From positions 1 to 43,047 of the forward strand of contig JAEINX010000023.1 of assembly GCA_016342645.1 (NCBI GenBank): 43,047 nt of DNA, written 5' to 3'. This document shows positions 7,013-15,154 of the stretch, piece after piece. A program made the position numbers and the translations under genes. The DNA comes from Bacteroidales bacterium. Lineage in GTDB: Bacteria > Bacteroidota > Bacteroidia > Bacteroidales > JAEINX01. The notes below the pieces were generated by a model. The model was not told where the DNA came from, ran no database searches, and saw nothing but the letters and a program-made list of their open reading frames with translations. How positions within the stretch are numbered: position 1 is the first letter of the stretch; each line of letters opens with the position of its first letter.

Positions 7013-10000
7013 TTAATACAATTTATCAGCAGCATTATACAAAACCTTTATTTCGGCGGCATCATTAAAAAGCAATTCGTTTTCAATGTTTTCATTTAAA
7101 ATAGTGAAATTTTTAATCCTAAAATCTTCTCTATCAAAATAAATAATCGCAAATTCGTTTTCAAAAACATAATTATCATTCTCCAGAAAAATTGTACTTA
7201 TTTTATAATTCGCTTTTCTAAGCAAGATTTTTTTGTTTTTTAATTTGCTTAAATAAAACCCATTTTCAGCTTTTTTGAAACTATCAATATTTAGCCAAAA
7301 TTTTGGTTTATCTGCAAACGGCCTTCCCGAAGTCGGGCAAAAAGTTGTACAGTTTCCACATTCATTACAAAAATCCCCAATATTTAAAACCTGAAATTCT
7401 TGCTTGATACTAAAGCTTTTATCATTAAATATTTCAACTTTTCCATCAACAATTTTCAATTTTTGAAGCTCAAAATTTTGCTTTTCAACCTTATAGGAAT
7501 AATTTGCGAGATTGGGACAAACTTCAACACAAACATTACAAATCGAATCGCAATTCAAGCATCTTGAAGCTTCGGCAATTGCCTGCTTTTCTTGAAGAGT
7601 TTCAATTACCAAACTAAAATTATCTCTTTTTGAAATATCAATTTCCGGAACGAATATTCCAAATTCGCGTCTCACTTTTTTGTCGACCAATTCATCGAAA
7701 TTAATTTCAATTCCCTTATTAAAAGGTTCAATACCAAATTTTTGCTTTGCTAACTCTATAATTTTTTCAGAAATATTTCGTCCGTCTGCAATAGCATTAA
7801 TAACAGTTGAAGCACCACGGAAAGCATCACCGCCAATAAATATTTTCGAGCCTTCACTAATATTTTTTTCACTAATCTCTTTAATTTCATTTTCATCAAT
7901 AAAATCAAAATCAATTTCTTGACCCAATGCCGGAATAATTGTATCACAATTAATAACAAACTCAGAGCCCTTAACAGATATAGGTTTTGGCCTGCCTGTT
8001 TTGTCAATTCCTTCAAGTTTCATTTTAAGACATTCAATACCTGTAACTTTATTGTTTTCAGCAATAATTTTTTGTGGTGAAGTCAATTCAAAAATCTCAA
8101 TTCCTTCGTCTATGGCTGATTTAATTTCATCATTGTCAGCAGGCATTTCGTTTATTGTGCGTCTATAAACTATCATAACATGCCCTGATTTTCCGAGCAC
8201 CCGCGAAACAGTCCGGGCAACATCGATTGCTGTGTTTCCACCTCCGAGAATAATTGTTTTTTTTCCGACCTTAGGACTATTCCTCAATTTAATTTCATGT
8301 AAAAATTTTAAAGGATTAAGAACGCCTTCAGAATTTATTCCTTCAATATTCAGAGTTTTTGCCTTTTGAGCACCTGCAGCAATAAAAATAAAATCATTTT
8401 CTTTCTTGAGTTTATCAAATTCGGTTTTATTTATTTTTACGTTTTTATGAATTTTAATTTTAAGATTCTCAATCTTTTTTATGTCATTAATTATAGCTTC
8501 ATTTGTGAGCCTGAATGACGGAATTGCCGAACTTAACATCCCTCCCGGCTGCTCTTTAGCCTCATAAACATCGACTTCAAAACCTGAAAGTGCAAGAAAA
8601 TAAGCACATGAAAGCCCTGATGGACCTGCTCCAATTACTGCAACTTTTAATCCGTTTTTTTTTATATCGACTTCGATTTCCGAATTACGAAATTTTTCGG
8701 CAACAAAACGCTTTATTTCCCTAATCAGTAATGAATTATCATAATTAATTCTTGTGCATTTTGTTTGACACAAATGATCGCAAACCATTCCGGTAACCGA
8801 TGGAAAGGGATTGTTTTTCATAATCACCTCCCAGGCTTCGCGAAACTTGCCTTGAGCAACAAAGTGCATATATGCCGGAACATCCTGGCCCGCAGGACAA
8901 GTACCACGGCACGGTGCTTTTATGCAATCAAAAAACGATAATTCTCTTTTGGTTTTAATATTGGGATAAGTGAAATTATTATTTTTATATAATTTATTTC
9001 CTTTGAGATTATAAATGTAATTATTCAGGTTTTCGAGTGCTGCCTCTTTCGGATCATCAATGTTTTGATAAGATTTCTCTATAATAAAATTATCAATAGT
9101 TTTTGCATTTTGGAAATTGAATTCTTTTGTCAGGTTTTCAAAATATTGAACAAAACGTCCATAACCACCCGGTTTCAAAATATCTGTACAAACTGTTACC
9201 GGTGATAAACCCGCAGAAATAATATCAGGAATATTAAAACAATCCGCACCGCCCGAAAATGAAATATCAAGTTGGCCCGAGAAGTCGTTTTGCAGTTTTC
9301 CGGCAAGTGTCATGCTAATTGGATGTAGAGCTCTGCCACTCATATACATCATTTTCTCTTTCTTGTCGAAAATATTTTTATTATTAATGCTTTCAAGTGT
9401 GTTGGTAAGTTTTACTCCAAAATCGACATTATTCTCAATTGCAGATTTTTGCAAATTTTTTATAATATTTACAGCATCCTGATATTTTAGATCATGCTCA
9501 AAAGCAATATCCGGTACTCTGGTTTTGAAAGTCGATTTTTCGACAAGAATTTTACGAAGTTTTTTAGCACCAATCAAAGTCGGATTAAGTTTTATTGTGG
9601 TATGAAGTTTTTTATCTTCAATAAGATAGGTAGCAATTTTTTCTATTTCATCTGGAGGGCAGCCATGCATGGTCGAAAGAGTAACATTATCGGAAATTCT
9701 GTTGGGGATTTCGATATTCATTACTTCGGGATAAAATTGTTCTAAAACCTCCAATTTATGATGCTTATCGTGACTGCAATCATTCATCTTTATGAAAAAC
9801 CTTTGAACATTATCTTTTAAGATTCCTTCAAGATTATAGCCAACACTCATGTTAAAAATAGTACCGACATTTTTTGTCCAGCCAAATTTATGGCGCAAAA
9901 TATGAATAATTATCCAAGCATTAAGATATTGATCAAATGAATCTTCGATATGCAATTCCTGGGACCATTCGCAATTATAGCCCTCATCCTGCATATCGAT

Positions 10001-10294
10001 GCAGGGTTTTGAAATTTCAAGTTCATCGAGGGTCTGAATTGTTTTTAATTCAATATATCTTGCACCGTATAGCCAGGCAAAAATTATATTTTGAGCAAGT
10101 TGTGTATGAGGACCCGCAGCAAGTCCAAGAGGATTTTCCAGTTTTTGACCAAAACGCTTAAAGTTTAAAAACTCAAATTTTGAAGGATTAAATATATGTT
10201 TTTTGGGAACTCCAAAAAATTCGGTTTTAGTTTCACTTTCAATTATTATCCGAAAAAGATGTTCTATTGGAATTATCGAAAATTTATCACTCAT
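7013..10294 (-). CDS. ygfK: YgfK-type putative selenate reductase (flavin/Fe-S oxidoreductase)
   Basis: 1093 residues with three parts. Residues about 1-430 form a dihydroorotate-dehydrogenase-like TIM barrel (GQKLENPLGLAAGPHTQLAQ, TLSTMHGCPPDEIEKIATYL). Around 450-530 a GltD-type Fe-S segment has CIKAPCRGTCPAGQ and CDHLCQTKC. From about 545 to 850 there is an FAD/NAD(P)-binding module (AVIGAGPSGLSCAYFLALSG and, near 685, GGGNTAIDVARTV). The C-terminus adds two ferredoxin-like clusters, CDSICNVCVEVCP and CNECGNCTTFCP. This is the layout of E. coli YgfK, named a putative selenate reductase subunit though its substrate is unproven. No molybdenum hydroxylase gene is visible here. A MocA-like gene lies about 0.7 kb upstream, divergently. 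Confidence 0.85.
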   Translation of the reverse strand: MSDKFSIIPIEHLFRIIIESETKTEFFGVPKKHIFNPSKFEFLNFKRFGQKLENPLGLAAGPHTQLAQNIIFAWLYGARYIELKTIQTLDELEISKPCIDMQDEGYNCEWSQELHIEDSFDQYLNAWIIIHILRHKFGWTKNVGTIFNMSVGYNLEGILKDNVQRFFIKMNDCSHDKHHKLEVLEQFYPEVMNIEIPNRISDNVTLSTMHGCPPDEIEKIATYLIEDKKLHTTIKLNPTLIGAKKLRKILVEKSTFKTRVPDIAFEHDLKYQDAVNIIKNLQKSAIENNVDFGVKLTNTLESINNKNIFDKKEKMMYMSGRALHPISMTLAGKLQNDFSGQLDISFSGGADCFNIPDIISAGLSPVTVCTDILKPGGYGRFVQYFENLTKEFNFQNAKTIDNFIIEKSYQNIDDPKEAALENLNNYIYNLKGNKLYKNNNFTYPNIKTKRELSFFDCIKAPCRGTCPAGQDVPAYMHFVAQGKFREAWEVIMKNNPFPSVTGMVCDHLCQTKCTRINYDNSLLIREIKRFVAEKFRNSEIEVDIKKNGLKVAVIGAGPSGLSCAYFLALSGFEVDVYEAKEQPGGMLSSAIPSFRLTNEAIINDIKKIENLKIKIHKNVKINKTEFDKLKKENDFIFIAAGAQKAKTLNIEGINSEGVLNPLKFLHEIKLRNSPKVGKKTIILGGGNTAIDVARTVSRVLGKSGHVMIVYRRTINEMPADNDEIKSAIDEGIEIFELTSPQKIIAENNKVTGIECLKMKLEGIDKTGRPKPISVKGSEFVINCDTIIPALGQEIDFDFIDENEIKEISEKNISEGSKIFIGGDAFRGASTVINAIADGRNISEKIIELAKQKFGIEPFNKGIEINFDELVDKKVRREFGIFVPEIDISKRDNFSLVIETLQEKQAIAEASRCLNCDSICNVCVEVCPNLANYSYKVEKQNFELQKLKIVDGKVEIFNDKSFSIKQEFQVLNIGDFCNECGNCTTFCPTSGRPFADKPKFWLNIDSFKKAENGFYLSKLKNKKILLRKANYKISTIFLENDNYVFENEFAIIYFDREDFRIKNFTILNENIENELLFNDAAEIKVLYNAADKLY

Positions 10295-10327
10295 TTACAA
10301 ACGATTAAGAATTTCTAAATTTGAGTG

Positions 10328-10335
10328 CAAAAATA
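10328..10335 (-). promoter_or_regulatory. -7 box TATTTTTG for ygfK
   Basis: TAnnTTTG on the minus strand, about 33 bp before the ygfK ATG (10294). The -33 region is AT-rich without a clear TTTG. Confidence 0.5.
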
Positions 10336-10378
10336 CGAAGAATTCTAATATAATTTTTGAAATTATAAATGAGAAAAT

Positions 10379-10879
10379 TTAATCGTACAACTTCAAATAT
10401 TCAAACGAATTCCCTGTCCATTCTAAATACTTTTCAAAATCCTGATAACTTAAAACCAGCGAATAAGTATTTACATTCGGGTGAAAAGAAATTTTATCAG
10501 AGCACTTCAAATTCTCATCAAGAAACACATGGACATGGTTTTCTTCATCGTTTACCAAACCAAAGGGAGTTACCGATCCGGGTTCAACACCGAGATATTT
10601 TTCCAAACGCTTATCAGAAGCAAGGCTGAGTTTGCCTTGTTTTAATCTTTGTTCAAGGTCGCGAATAGCTAACTTTTGTACATGTTTTATTATAACAAGA
10701 TAATGCTTTTTTCCTTTGTGATTTCTGAAAAACAGATTTTTACAATGAGTTGCATCAATATCTTTCCAGTACTCCAAAGCTATTTCTATTGTCGGAATAG
10801 GTGGGTGAGAATATAGTTTATACTCAATATTAAGATTATCTAAAACTTCTAAAACTTTTTTTGTTTTTTCTTCATACAT
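10379..10879 (-). CDS. PrdX/YbaK-type aminoacyl-tRNA deacylase
   Basis: 166 residues from the ATG at 10879 (MYEEKTKKVLEVLDNLNIEY), the length of stand-alone prolyl-tRNA-synthetase-associated editing domains; an ATG at 10936 would add 19 unconserved residues. The family shows as YKLYSHPPIPTIEIA, CKNLFFRNHKGKKHYLVI with the conserved lysine, and LGVEPGSVTPFGLVND. Such proteins hydrolyse mischarged alanyl-tRNA(Pro) or related species in the cytoplasm. The gene lies between divergent mocA-like and ygfK. There is no sign of a prd (proline reductase) cluster, so a general editing role is most likely. Confidence 0.85.
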   Translation of the reverse strand: MYEEKTKKVLEVLDNLNIEYKLYSHPPIPTIEIALEYWKDIDATHCKNLFFRNHKGKKHYLVIIKHVQKLAIRDLEQRLKQGKLSLASDKRLEKYLGVEPGSVTPFGLVNDEENHVHVFLDENLKCSDKISFHPNVNTYSLVLSYQDFEKYLEWTGNSFEYLKLYD

Positions 10880-11010
10880 ATTACAAAACGTAATGTGATT
10901 TTTTGGCGAATTTACAATAATATATAAATTTGCCACAGATTCTCGGATAATAAAATAGATTATTTAATTGTATGCAGCACTTTTGAAATCAATTAACTTA
11001 TTAAATATAA

Positions 11011-11622
11011 ATGGATAACATAACTGAAAAAGACAAATATTCAACCGTAATACTCGCCGCCGGAAAATCAAGTAGGATGAAATTCCCGAAAGCTTTCCTG
11101 AAATGGAATAAGGATTTGAGTTTTCTGGAGTATTTATGCTCAATTTATTCAAATGCAGGATGTAAACAAATAATTGTTGTTTTAAATCAGGAAGGAGAAA
11201 AATATTTTTCCGAAAACAATTATTTATTAGCGGATAATTGCAAAATTGTAATAAACACAAAAGTTGAGTTTGGAAGGTTTTATTCTTTGAGACAAGGATT
11301 AATGAGTTTAGCTAAGAATCAGGCTGTATTCGTTCAAAATATTGATAATCCTTTTATTAATGAAAATCTTTTAAACAAAATGATAAACAATTGTCCACGC
11401 GATGGGTATTCTGTAGCAGGGTTTAAAGGAAAAAGAGGGCATCCGATTTTTTTAAGCAAGAAAACCATTTTTGATATTATTTCTGAGACAAATAATGAGA
11501 CAAATCTCCGCCGGTTTTTATCTGCTTTTCCAGCTAAGATAATTAATTCAGATGATGAAAGAGTTCTGTTGAATATAAATAATAATGAGGAATATCGGGA
11601 ATGGTTTGGGAAGAATTTTTAG
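11011..11622 (+). CDS. MocA/MobA-like nucleotidyltransferase
   Basis: 203 residues. The signature of the NTP_transf_3 family is at the N-terminus: TVILAAGKSSRMKFPKAFL, with the glycine-rich loop and lysine that bind the nucleotide triphosphate. Later QNIDNPFINENLL supplies the Asp that should bind Mg2+, and FKGKRGHPIFLSK is the typical GxxGHP segment. The closest named relatives are MocA (molybdenum cofactor cytidylyltransferase) and related NTP transferases. In E. coli mocA (ygfJ) adjoins ygfK, and here the two lie 0.7 kb apart with one gene between, on opposite strands. No molybdoenzyme is in the window, so the substrate stays open. Confidence 0.8.
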   Translation: MDNITEKDKYSTVILAAGKSSRMKFPKAFLKWNKDLSFLEYLCSIYSNAGCKQIIVVLNQEGEKYFSENNYLLADNCKIVINTKVEFGRFYSLRQGLMSLAKNQAVFVQNIDNPFINENLLNKMINNCPRDGYSVAGFKGKRGHPIFLSKKTIFDIISETNNETNLRRFLSAFPAKIINSDDERVLLNINNNEEYREWFGKNF

Positions 11623-11714
11623 GTTGATTATTTTTGTTTTATGATTGAAAACCAATAGTGTATTTTTATTTAAGCCTTTATTAAGCAGAAAACGTCATTT
11701 TGGTGTAAAATGAT

Positions 11715-11722
11715 TACTTTTG
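11715..11722 (+). promoter_or_regulatory. -7 box TACTTTTG
   Basis: TAnnTTTG, 43 bp before the ATG of the small antitoxin-like gene at 11766. No convincing -33 partner at the standard distance. Confidence 0.4.
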
Positions 11723-11765
11723 TAAAGATGAATAGGATATTTTTATGAAATAGCAGACAATTATC

Positions 11766-11999
11766 ATGAACATTCAAACACAAAAAGCAATAATTATTGA
11801 ACAATTTAAACAGCTAAACGATTTAAATTTGATTAAAGCTATTCAAAGCTTGTTAGATTATGCCATTAAGAAAGAAAAAGATGATTTTGATATTTCTGAA
11901 ACACATAAAAAACTGGTTATAGAACGCTTTGAAAAAGTAAGACAAAATCCGGAAAGGCTTTTGGATTGGGATGAAGCAAAAAATATGAAACATTATTGA
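11766..11999 (+). CDS. small antitoxin-like protein, no toxin partner
   Basis: 77 residues, charged and helical. The C-terminal half (LVIERFEKVRQNPERLLDWDEAK) resembles the end of addiction-module antitoxins, which often close with a Trp-x-Glu/Asp-Glu-Ala helix; the same DWEEAK pattern ends the antitoxin at 328-555. A toxin gene would normally overlap or follow the stop, but the next 597 bases hold no ParE/RelE-like frame, intact or broken. It is either an orphan antitoxin left after toxin loss or a free-standing regulator. Family assignment is by pattern only. Confidence 0.5.
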   Translation: MNIQTQKAIIIEQFKQLNDLNLIKAIQSLLDYAIKKEKDDFDISETHKKLVIERFEKVRQNPERLLDWDEAKNMKHY

Positions 12000-12081
12000 G
12001 TCCGGCCTAAAAACTCATTTCACGGAAAGACCGGAAAGTTTCATCGCAAAGGCGACAATATATCTGTGTTTATAATCAACT

Positions 12082-12119
12082 CTTTGCATGCTTTGCGATT
12101 CCTCTGCGAACTTTGCATG
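12082..12119 (+). repeat. CTTTGC-word cluster
   Basis: CTTTGCATG (12082), CTTTGCGAT (12091), CTCTGCGAA (12102) and CTTTGCATG (12111): four degenerate 9-11 bp units; a further GCAAAGGCGA lies on the opposite strand near 12046. Non-coding, repeat family unknown. Confidence 0.45.
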
Positions 12120-12229
12120 AACTATTTTACTCCTTTTTAGACTGTACTCATTAGAAAATTTCTGAATCCCCGACAAATTAAATCACAAACGTATCAATAA
12201 CATTGTTTGATGAAACAAAGTTTAATTTC

Positions 12230-12321
12230 ATCGAAAAACATCAATGATACATCAAAAGGCCTCATTGAGTTATCAAAAGGCATCAGCGGCTAATCAAAGA
12301 GCATCAATGAATCATTAAAAG
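12230..12321 (+). repeat. 21-bp array, core ATCAAAAGGC
   Basis: Units start at 12230, 12251, 12272, 12293 and 12314, exactly 21 bp apart. The first ten bases of each unit are similar (ATCGAAAAAC, ATCAAAAGGC, ATCAAAAGGC, ATCAAAGAGC, ATTAAAAGAA) while the rest diverges around CATCAATGA. Non-coding. Confidence 0.7.
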
Positions 12322-12596
12322 AAAATTAAGAATTTTGACTGAAGAATTTAGATTCAATCCATATAGTTTAGTATCGAATAATCAACAAATAGAATTTTTA
12401 TTTATTTTTTTTCAAATATATTTAGGATATATGGAATATATTGTTTTATTTTGTAGGACAATTAGTTTTTTGTTTTTAGAGATGGTTTTAATAAAAGAAA
12501 ATATTAAAAAATAAAGTAGCTTGTGGTATTAATACGAGAAATATATGCAATTGTATATTTTTATACATCATACAAAAAATAAAATCGAAATATTAT

Positions 12597-12815
12597 GTGG
12601 CATCCATTAGAAAATCTAACCAATTAGAAGTAGGAAGTAGAATAAGGCAAGTTATTATTGACAGTAACCTCCAACATGAGTCAATTTATCATGTCGATCG
12701 AATTGGCTTATATTATTTTATGGTTAGAATTGTAGAACAAAATGAAGAACAATTGCAAGAGGAAAGGCAGACAGTAATACCCTATATTAGCCCCTATTAT
12801 AAAAAAGACCGATGA
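12597..12815 (+). CDS. small hypothetical protein, first gene of an overlapping pair
   Basis: 72 residues if the GTG at 12597 is used; the frame has no ATG near its 5' end and no strong ribosome site, so the start is uncertain. It is not recognised. Visible features are a basic N-terminus, two beta-rich stretches (SIYHVDRIGLYYFMVRIVEQ) and a Tyr/Pro-rich end. It ends in ATGA, where its TGA overlaps the ATG of the following gene, implying translational coupling and linked function. No toxin, DNA-binding or membrane motif was seen. Confidence 0.5.
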   Translation: MASIRKSNQLEVGSRIRQVIIDSNLQHESIYHVDRIGLYYFMVRIVEQNEEQLQEERQTVIPYISPYYKKDR

Positions 12816-13411
12816 CCAAAGAAAAAGAAGAAAGCATTGTTCAAAAAATCATAAAAGGACCTTCACTAGGGTACACTGACAATTTTCCGAAAAGAGAAAT
12901 GTGGAAGGAAGTTGCAAAAGAACTAAATGGAGAATTTAAGATTAAGCATAACTCTGGAAATGAACTTGAAATTCATAATATATCAATCCCATATAAAAAA
13001 TGGAATATTAAAATTTCCGTTTCAGACACCAGACCTTTAAAATTTAATATTTCCTTTTCTTCAAGCCAGGACTTTGAATTAACGTTGAGTTGGGAAGACT
13101 TTATTGAAAGAATTATTAAAAAGTTCAGCAAACCTGAAATAGAAATAGGATGTAAAGAATTTGATAAACATTATTTGATTAAAAGCAATCGGTCAGACTT
13201 AGTTAAAAAATCAATAACAAGAGAAATTCAAAAAGGTCTACTTAAATATAACGTTTACTCAATATCATACCGGACTGACTTGAAATCAAGAAATGCTGAA
13301 CTAATAAGTGTCATTCAAAGAAAAGCTGGAAATAAAGAAATGATTTTTGAATTAATTGAAATGTATAAATTATTGATTGACAACCTTGAAAGATTAAGAG
13401 TAATAAAATAA
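12812..13411 (+). CDS. hypothetical protein, second gene of an overlapping pair
   Basis: 199 residues starting at the ATG inside the ATGA overlap. It is soluble and mixed alpha/beta. Residues about 105-140 (KPEIEIGCKEFDKHYLIKSN) resemble the FD-x-x-[FY]-x-[IV]-K-x-N segment found in several uncharacterised bacterial families such as DUF3137-like proteins, and a helical C-terminus follows. No catalytic motif is evident. The stop is five bases before an attC-like hairpin (13416-13548), so the two-gene unit may be the payload of a mobile cassette. Function unknown. Confidence 0.55.
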   Translation: MTKEKEESIVQKIIKGPSLGYTDNFPKREMWKEVAKELNGEFKIKHNSGNELEIHNISIPYKKWNIKISVSDTRPLKFNISFSSSQDFELTLSWEDFIERIIKKFSKPEIEIGCKEFDKHYLIKSNRSDLVKKSITREIQKGLLKYNVYSISYRTDLKSRNAELISVIQRKAGNKEMIFELIEMYKLLIDNLERLRVIK

Positions 13412-13415
13412 CAGG

Positions 13416-13548
13416 GGCTAACCGCACCTAATAGCACATGGCCGCATTAGGGTCATTAAGACATATGAATAGTAAATTAAACATACGAGTAATCAACATA
13501 AATTTGAGTAGTGAACGGCCACGTGCCAAAGCTGCAAAACGTTATGCC
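13416..13548 (+). other. attC-like imperfect hairpin (candidate integron cassette site)
   Basis: The ends are GGCTAAC (13416-13422) and GTTATGCC (13541-13548), which pair imperfectly. Inside them, GCACATGGCCG (13434-13444) faces CGGCCACGTGC (13516-13526), with one mismatch over 11 bp. Length (133 bp), outer AAC/GTT simple sites, inner paired boxes and a long variable centre follow the attC plan. It lies directly after one gene's stop and before the next gene. No integrase is in the window and GTTATGC only loosely fits GTTRRRY, so this is tentative. Confidence 0.45.
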
Positions 13549-13603
13549 TCACCCTAAAAAAAGATGTCGTAATAATAGAATCTTTGAAACAAATTGAAGC
13601 TGA

Positions 13604-14257
13604 ATGACAAGACCAAGAGTAAAAGTTTGCTGCATAAGCAGTATTGACGAAGCAAGAATAGCAATTGAACACGGTGCTTCCGCATTAGGTTTGGTTGGGC
13701 ATATGCCAAGTGGACCAGGTATAATTGGAGATGAACTAATAAGACAAATTGTAAAAACAGTTCCACCACCCATATCAACTTTCTTGTTGACAAGTGAAAC
13801 CAAACCACAAGACATTATTAGGCATTACAAACAAGTTTATACTACGACAATTCAAATTGTTGACGAATTGGAAAAACGAGAGTATGAAATAATTCGAAAA
13901 GAATTGCCAAATGTGAAATTGGTGCAAGTCATTCACGTTATTGACGACAATTCTGTAAAAGAAGCAATTGAAGTTTCAAAATTTGTAGATGCTATACTAT
14001 TAGACAGTGGAAATCCAAATTCATCAATCAAAGAATTAGGAGGAACAGGACGAACTCACAATTGGGATTTAAGCAGAGAAATAAGAAATTCAATTCCTAT
14101 TCCATTGTTTCTTGCAGGTGGACTAAATAAAGAAAACATCAGACAAGCTATTGAAACAGTTCAGCCTTTTGGAGTTGACCTTTGTAGTAGTGTTCGGTCT
14201 AACTGCAAACTTGACCAACAAAAGCTAAAAGATTTTTTTGAAGCAATTGAAAAATAA
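13604..14257 (+). CDS. TrpF-like phosphoribosylanthranilate isomerase family protein
   Basis: 217 residues, a TIM-barrel of the TrpF family. The first strand reads RVKVCCISSIDEARIAI, with the catalytic Cys retained but the following Gly of the classical KxCG motif replaced by Cys. AILLDSGNPN around residue 128 carries the conserved Asp region, GGTGRTHNWDLS follows, and the phosphate-binding end is PLFLAGGLNKENI plus GVDLCSSVRSN. TrpF converts phosphoribosylanthranilate to CdRP in tryptophan synthesis, but no other trp gene is nearby and the gene sits behind an attC-like hairpin in an accessory region. It may be a horizontally acquired paralogue with another substrate. Confidence 0.75.
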   Translation: MTRPRVKVCCISSIDEARIAIEHGASALGLVGHMPSGPGIIGDELIRQIVKTVPPPISTFLLTSETKPQDIIRHYKQVYTTTIQIVDELEKREYEIIRKELPNVKLVQVIHVIDDNSVKEAIEVSKFVDAILLDSGNPNSSIKELGGTGRTHNWDLSREIRNSIPIPLFLAGGLNKENIRQAIETVQPFGVDLCSSVRSNCKLDQQKLKDFFEAIEK

Positions 14258-14315
14258 TTAATAAAAAAGGGCGAAGGAACATTTTAGGATTTAAGGCTCA
14301 GTTGGCAAACAAAAA

Positions 14316-14346
14316 AAGCAAGAAGAAAGCTTGAATCTTCTTGCTT
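14316..14346 (-). terminator. rho-independent terminator, minus orientation
   Basis: Perfect 11-bp stem (AAGCAAGAAGA with TCTTCTTGCTT) around a 9-base loop. The A-run at 14311-14317 becomes a T-tract after the stem on the minus strand, so it would stop transcription coming from the right. No intact minus-strand gene now precedes it. Confidence 0.6.
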
Positions 14347-14644
14347 ATTGGTAAATAATTTGAAAAAGACAATGTCAATTGAGTTTTAATCCTTGTTGGG
14401 CTAAACCTCAAGCATAATGCTTGTTACGCTAAGGGGATTTAACGCTTTAGATTTACCTTCAGAATGAATTTTTTGGTTCGATACCTACTTACTTTCACAG
14501 ATACAAATGAAAAATTAGAGAAAATCATACCGCTTTATTTGTCATTTGGATATACCTCACCCGGTTGGATAAAATCATATTATCCATTAAGCTGAAATAC
14601 TCTCTTTTCAAAGAACTTTCGGGAATCTTTTGCTTAATAAATCA

Positions 14645-14806
14645 TTAAAACCCCGGAGGTTTCTTAGGAACTATACCAGCAAAACTCATTCGTCCCTTTT
14701 TACAAACAGGGCAATTTTGTTTTAAATGCTTTTTGATTTCCTTCATAATATTTGTCCAGATTGTGTCTTGCTTTTCCAAAAATAAATTGCATAAAACGAA
14801 TTCCTG
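14645..14806 (-). pseudogene. possible transposase C-terminal remnant with zinc ribbon
   Basis: A 53-codon minus-strand frame ending in TAA has no usable start. It carries NCPVCKKGRM, a CxxC pair followed by a basic turn, and a Pro-rich end (VPKKPPGF). This layout resembles the extreme C-terminus of IS91-type transposases, where a CPxC ribbon precedes a Pro-rich tail. Upstream the frame is closed by a stop, and the adjoining minus-strand sequence is open in other phases, consistent with frameshift decay. The minus-oriented terminator at 14316-14346 lies 300 bp downstream. Identification is weak. Confidence 0.3.
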
Positions 14807-14922
14807 TTAGATTTTTTATAAATTTATCATAACTAAATATTTTTTTAATAAAACTACAAAGATGATATTTGCCTACAAATTTTTGAAGATCAAACCACCG
14901 AACGATAGTGATGTTTAGTTCA

Positions 14923-14966
14923 ACAACGTATAAGCAATTAAAATGGCTCATATACAAAACCGTTGT
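14923..14966 (+). other. short bulged hairpin, attC-like
   Basis: ACAACG (14923-14928) pairs with CGTTGT (14961-14966). Inside, TATAAGC (14929-14935) pairs with GCTCATATA (14946-14954), leaving two unpaired bases, and CAAAAC is unpaired. A stem with bulged bases is how folded attC sites look, but it is short and lacks a clear RYYYAAC box. Confidence 0.3.
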
Positions 14967-15154
14967 AGTACATTCCCCACATTAGAGTAACCGATTAATT
15001 CCTAAAGCAAGCGTAAAAAAGGGAATTGAAAATTTAGTAAAAAATGATAAATTTGAGCAAAATATAAAATGCAGATTACCAGCAATAAAATTCGACGTTA
15101 GTCAGGATTTTAGAGAAACCCGCCCTAATTCGTTTATTGCATTACAAAAAAATG

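Larger units (their letters stand above)
12000..12596. other. 597-bp gap without a supported gene
   Basis: Nothing coding is supported. It holds a short CTTTGC-word cluster (12082-12119) and a 21-bp array (12230-12321), entered separately. The remainder (about 12330-12596) is very AT-rich leader in front of the next gene pair, with no clear TAnnTTTG box. Confidence 0.6.
14258..15154. other. long gap with decayed and structured DNA but no intact gene
   Basis: Besides the hairpins and possible transposase remnant entered separately, there is a 15-bp palindrome CAAGCATAATGCTTG at 14409-14423. An 85-codon minus-strand frame at 14700-14957 has no family resemblance and overlaps the remnant in another phase. 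The piece 14980-15150 shows no feature apart from the promoter just after it. Confidence 0.5.

Noticed and set aside
7013..10294. Two or three separate genes
   Set aside because: One uninterrupted frame; barrel, Fe-S and FAD parts occur in the order known for YgfK, so it is a natural fusion and not an assembly artefact.
14476..14494. GGTTCGATACC resembling a tRNA T-arm
   Set aside because: The stem beyond the two G-C pairs does not form, and there is no acceptor, anticodon or D arm around it.
14700..14957. 85-codon minus-strand ORF as a gene
   Set aside because: No recognisable motif, low-complexity composition, and it overlaps a better candidate remnant in another phase.
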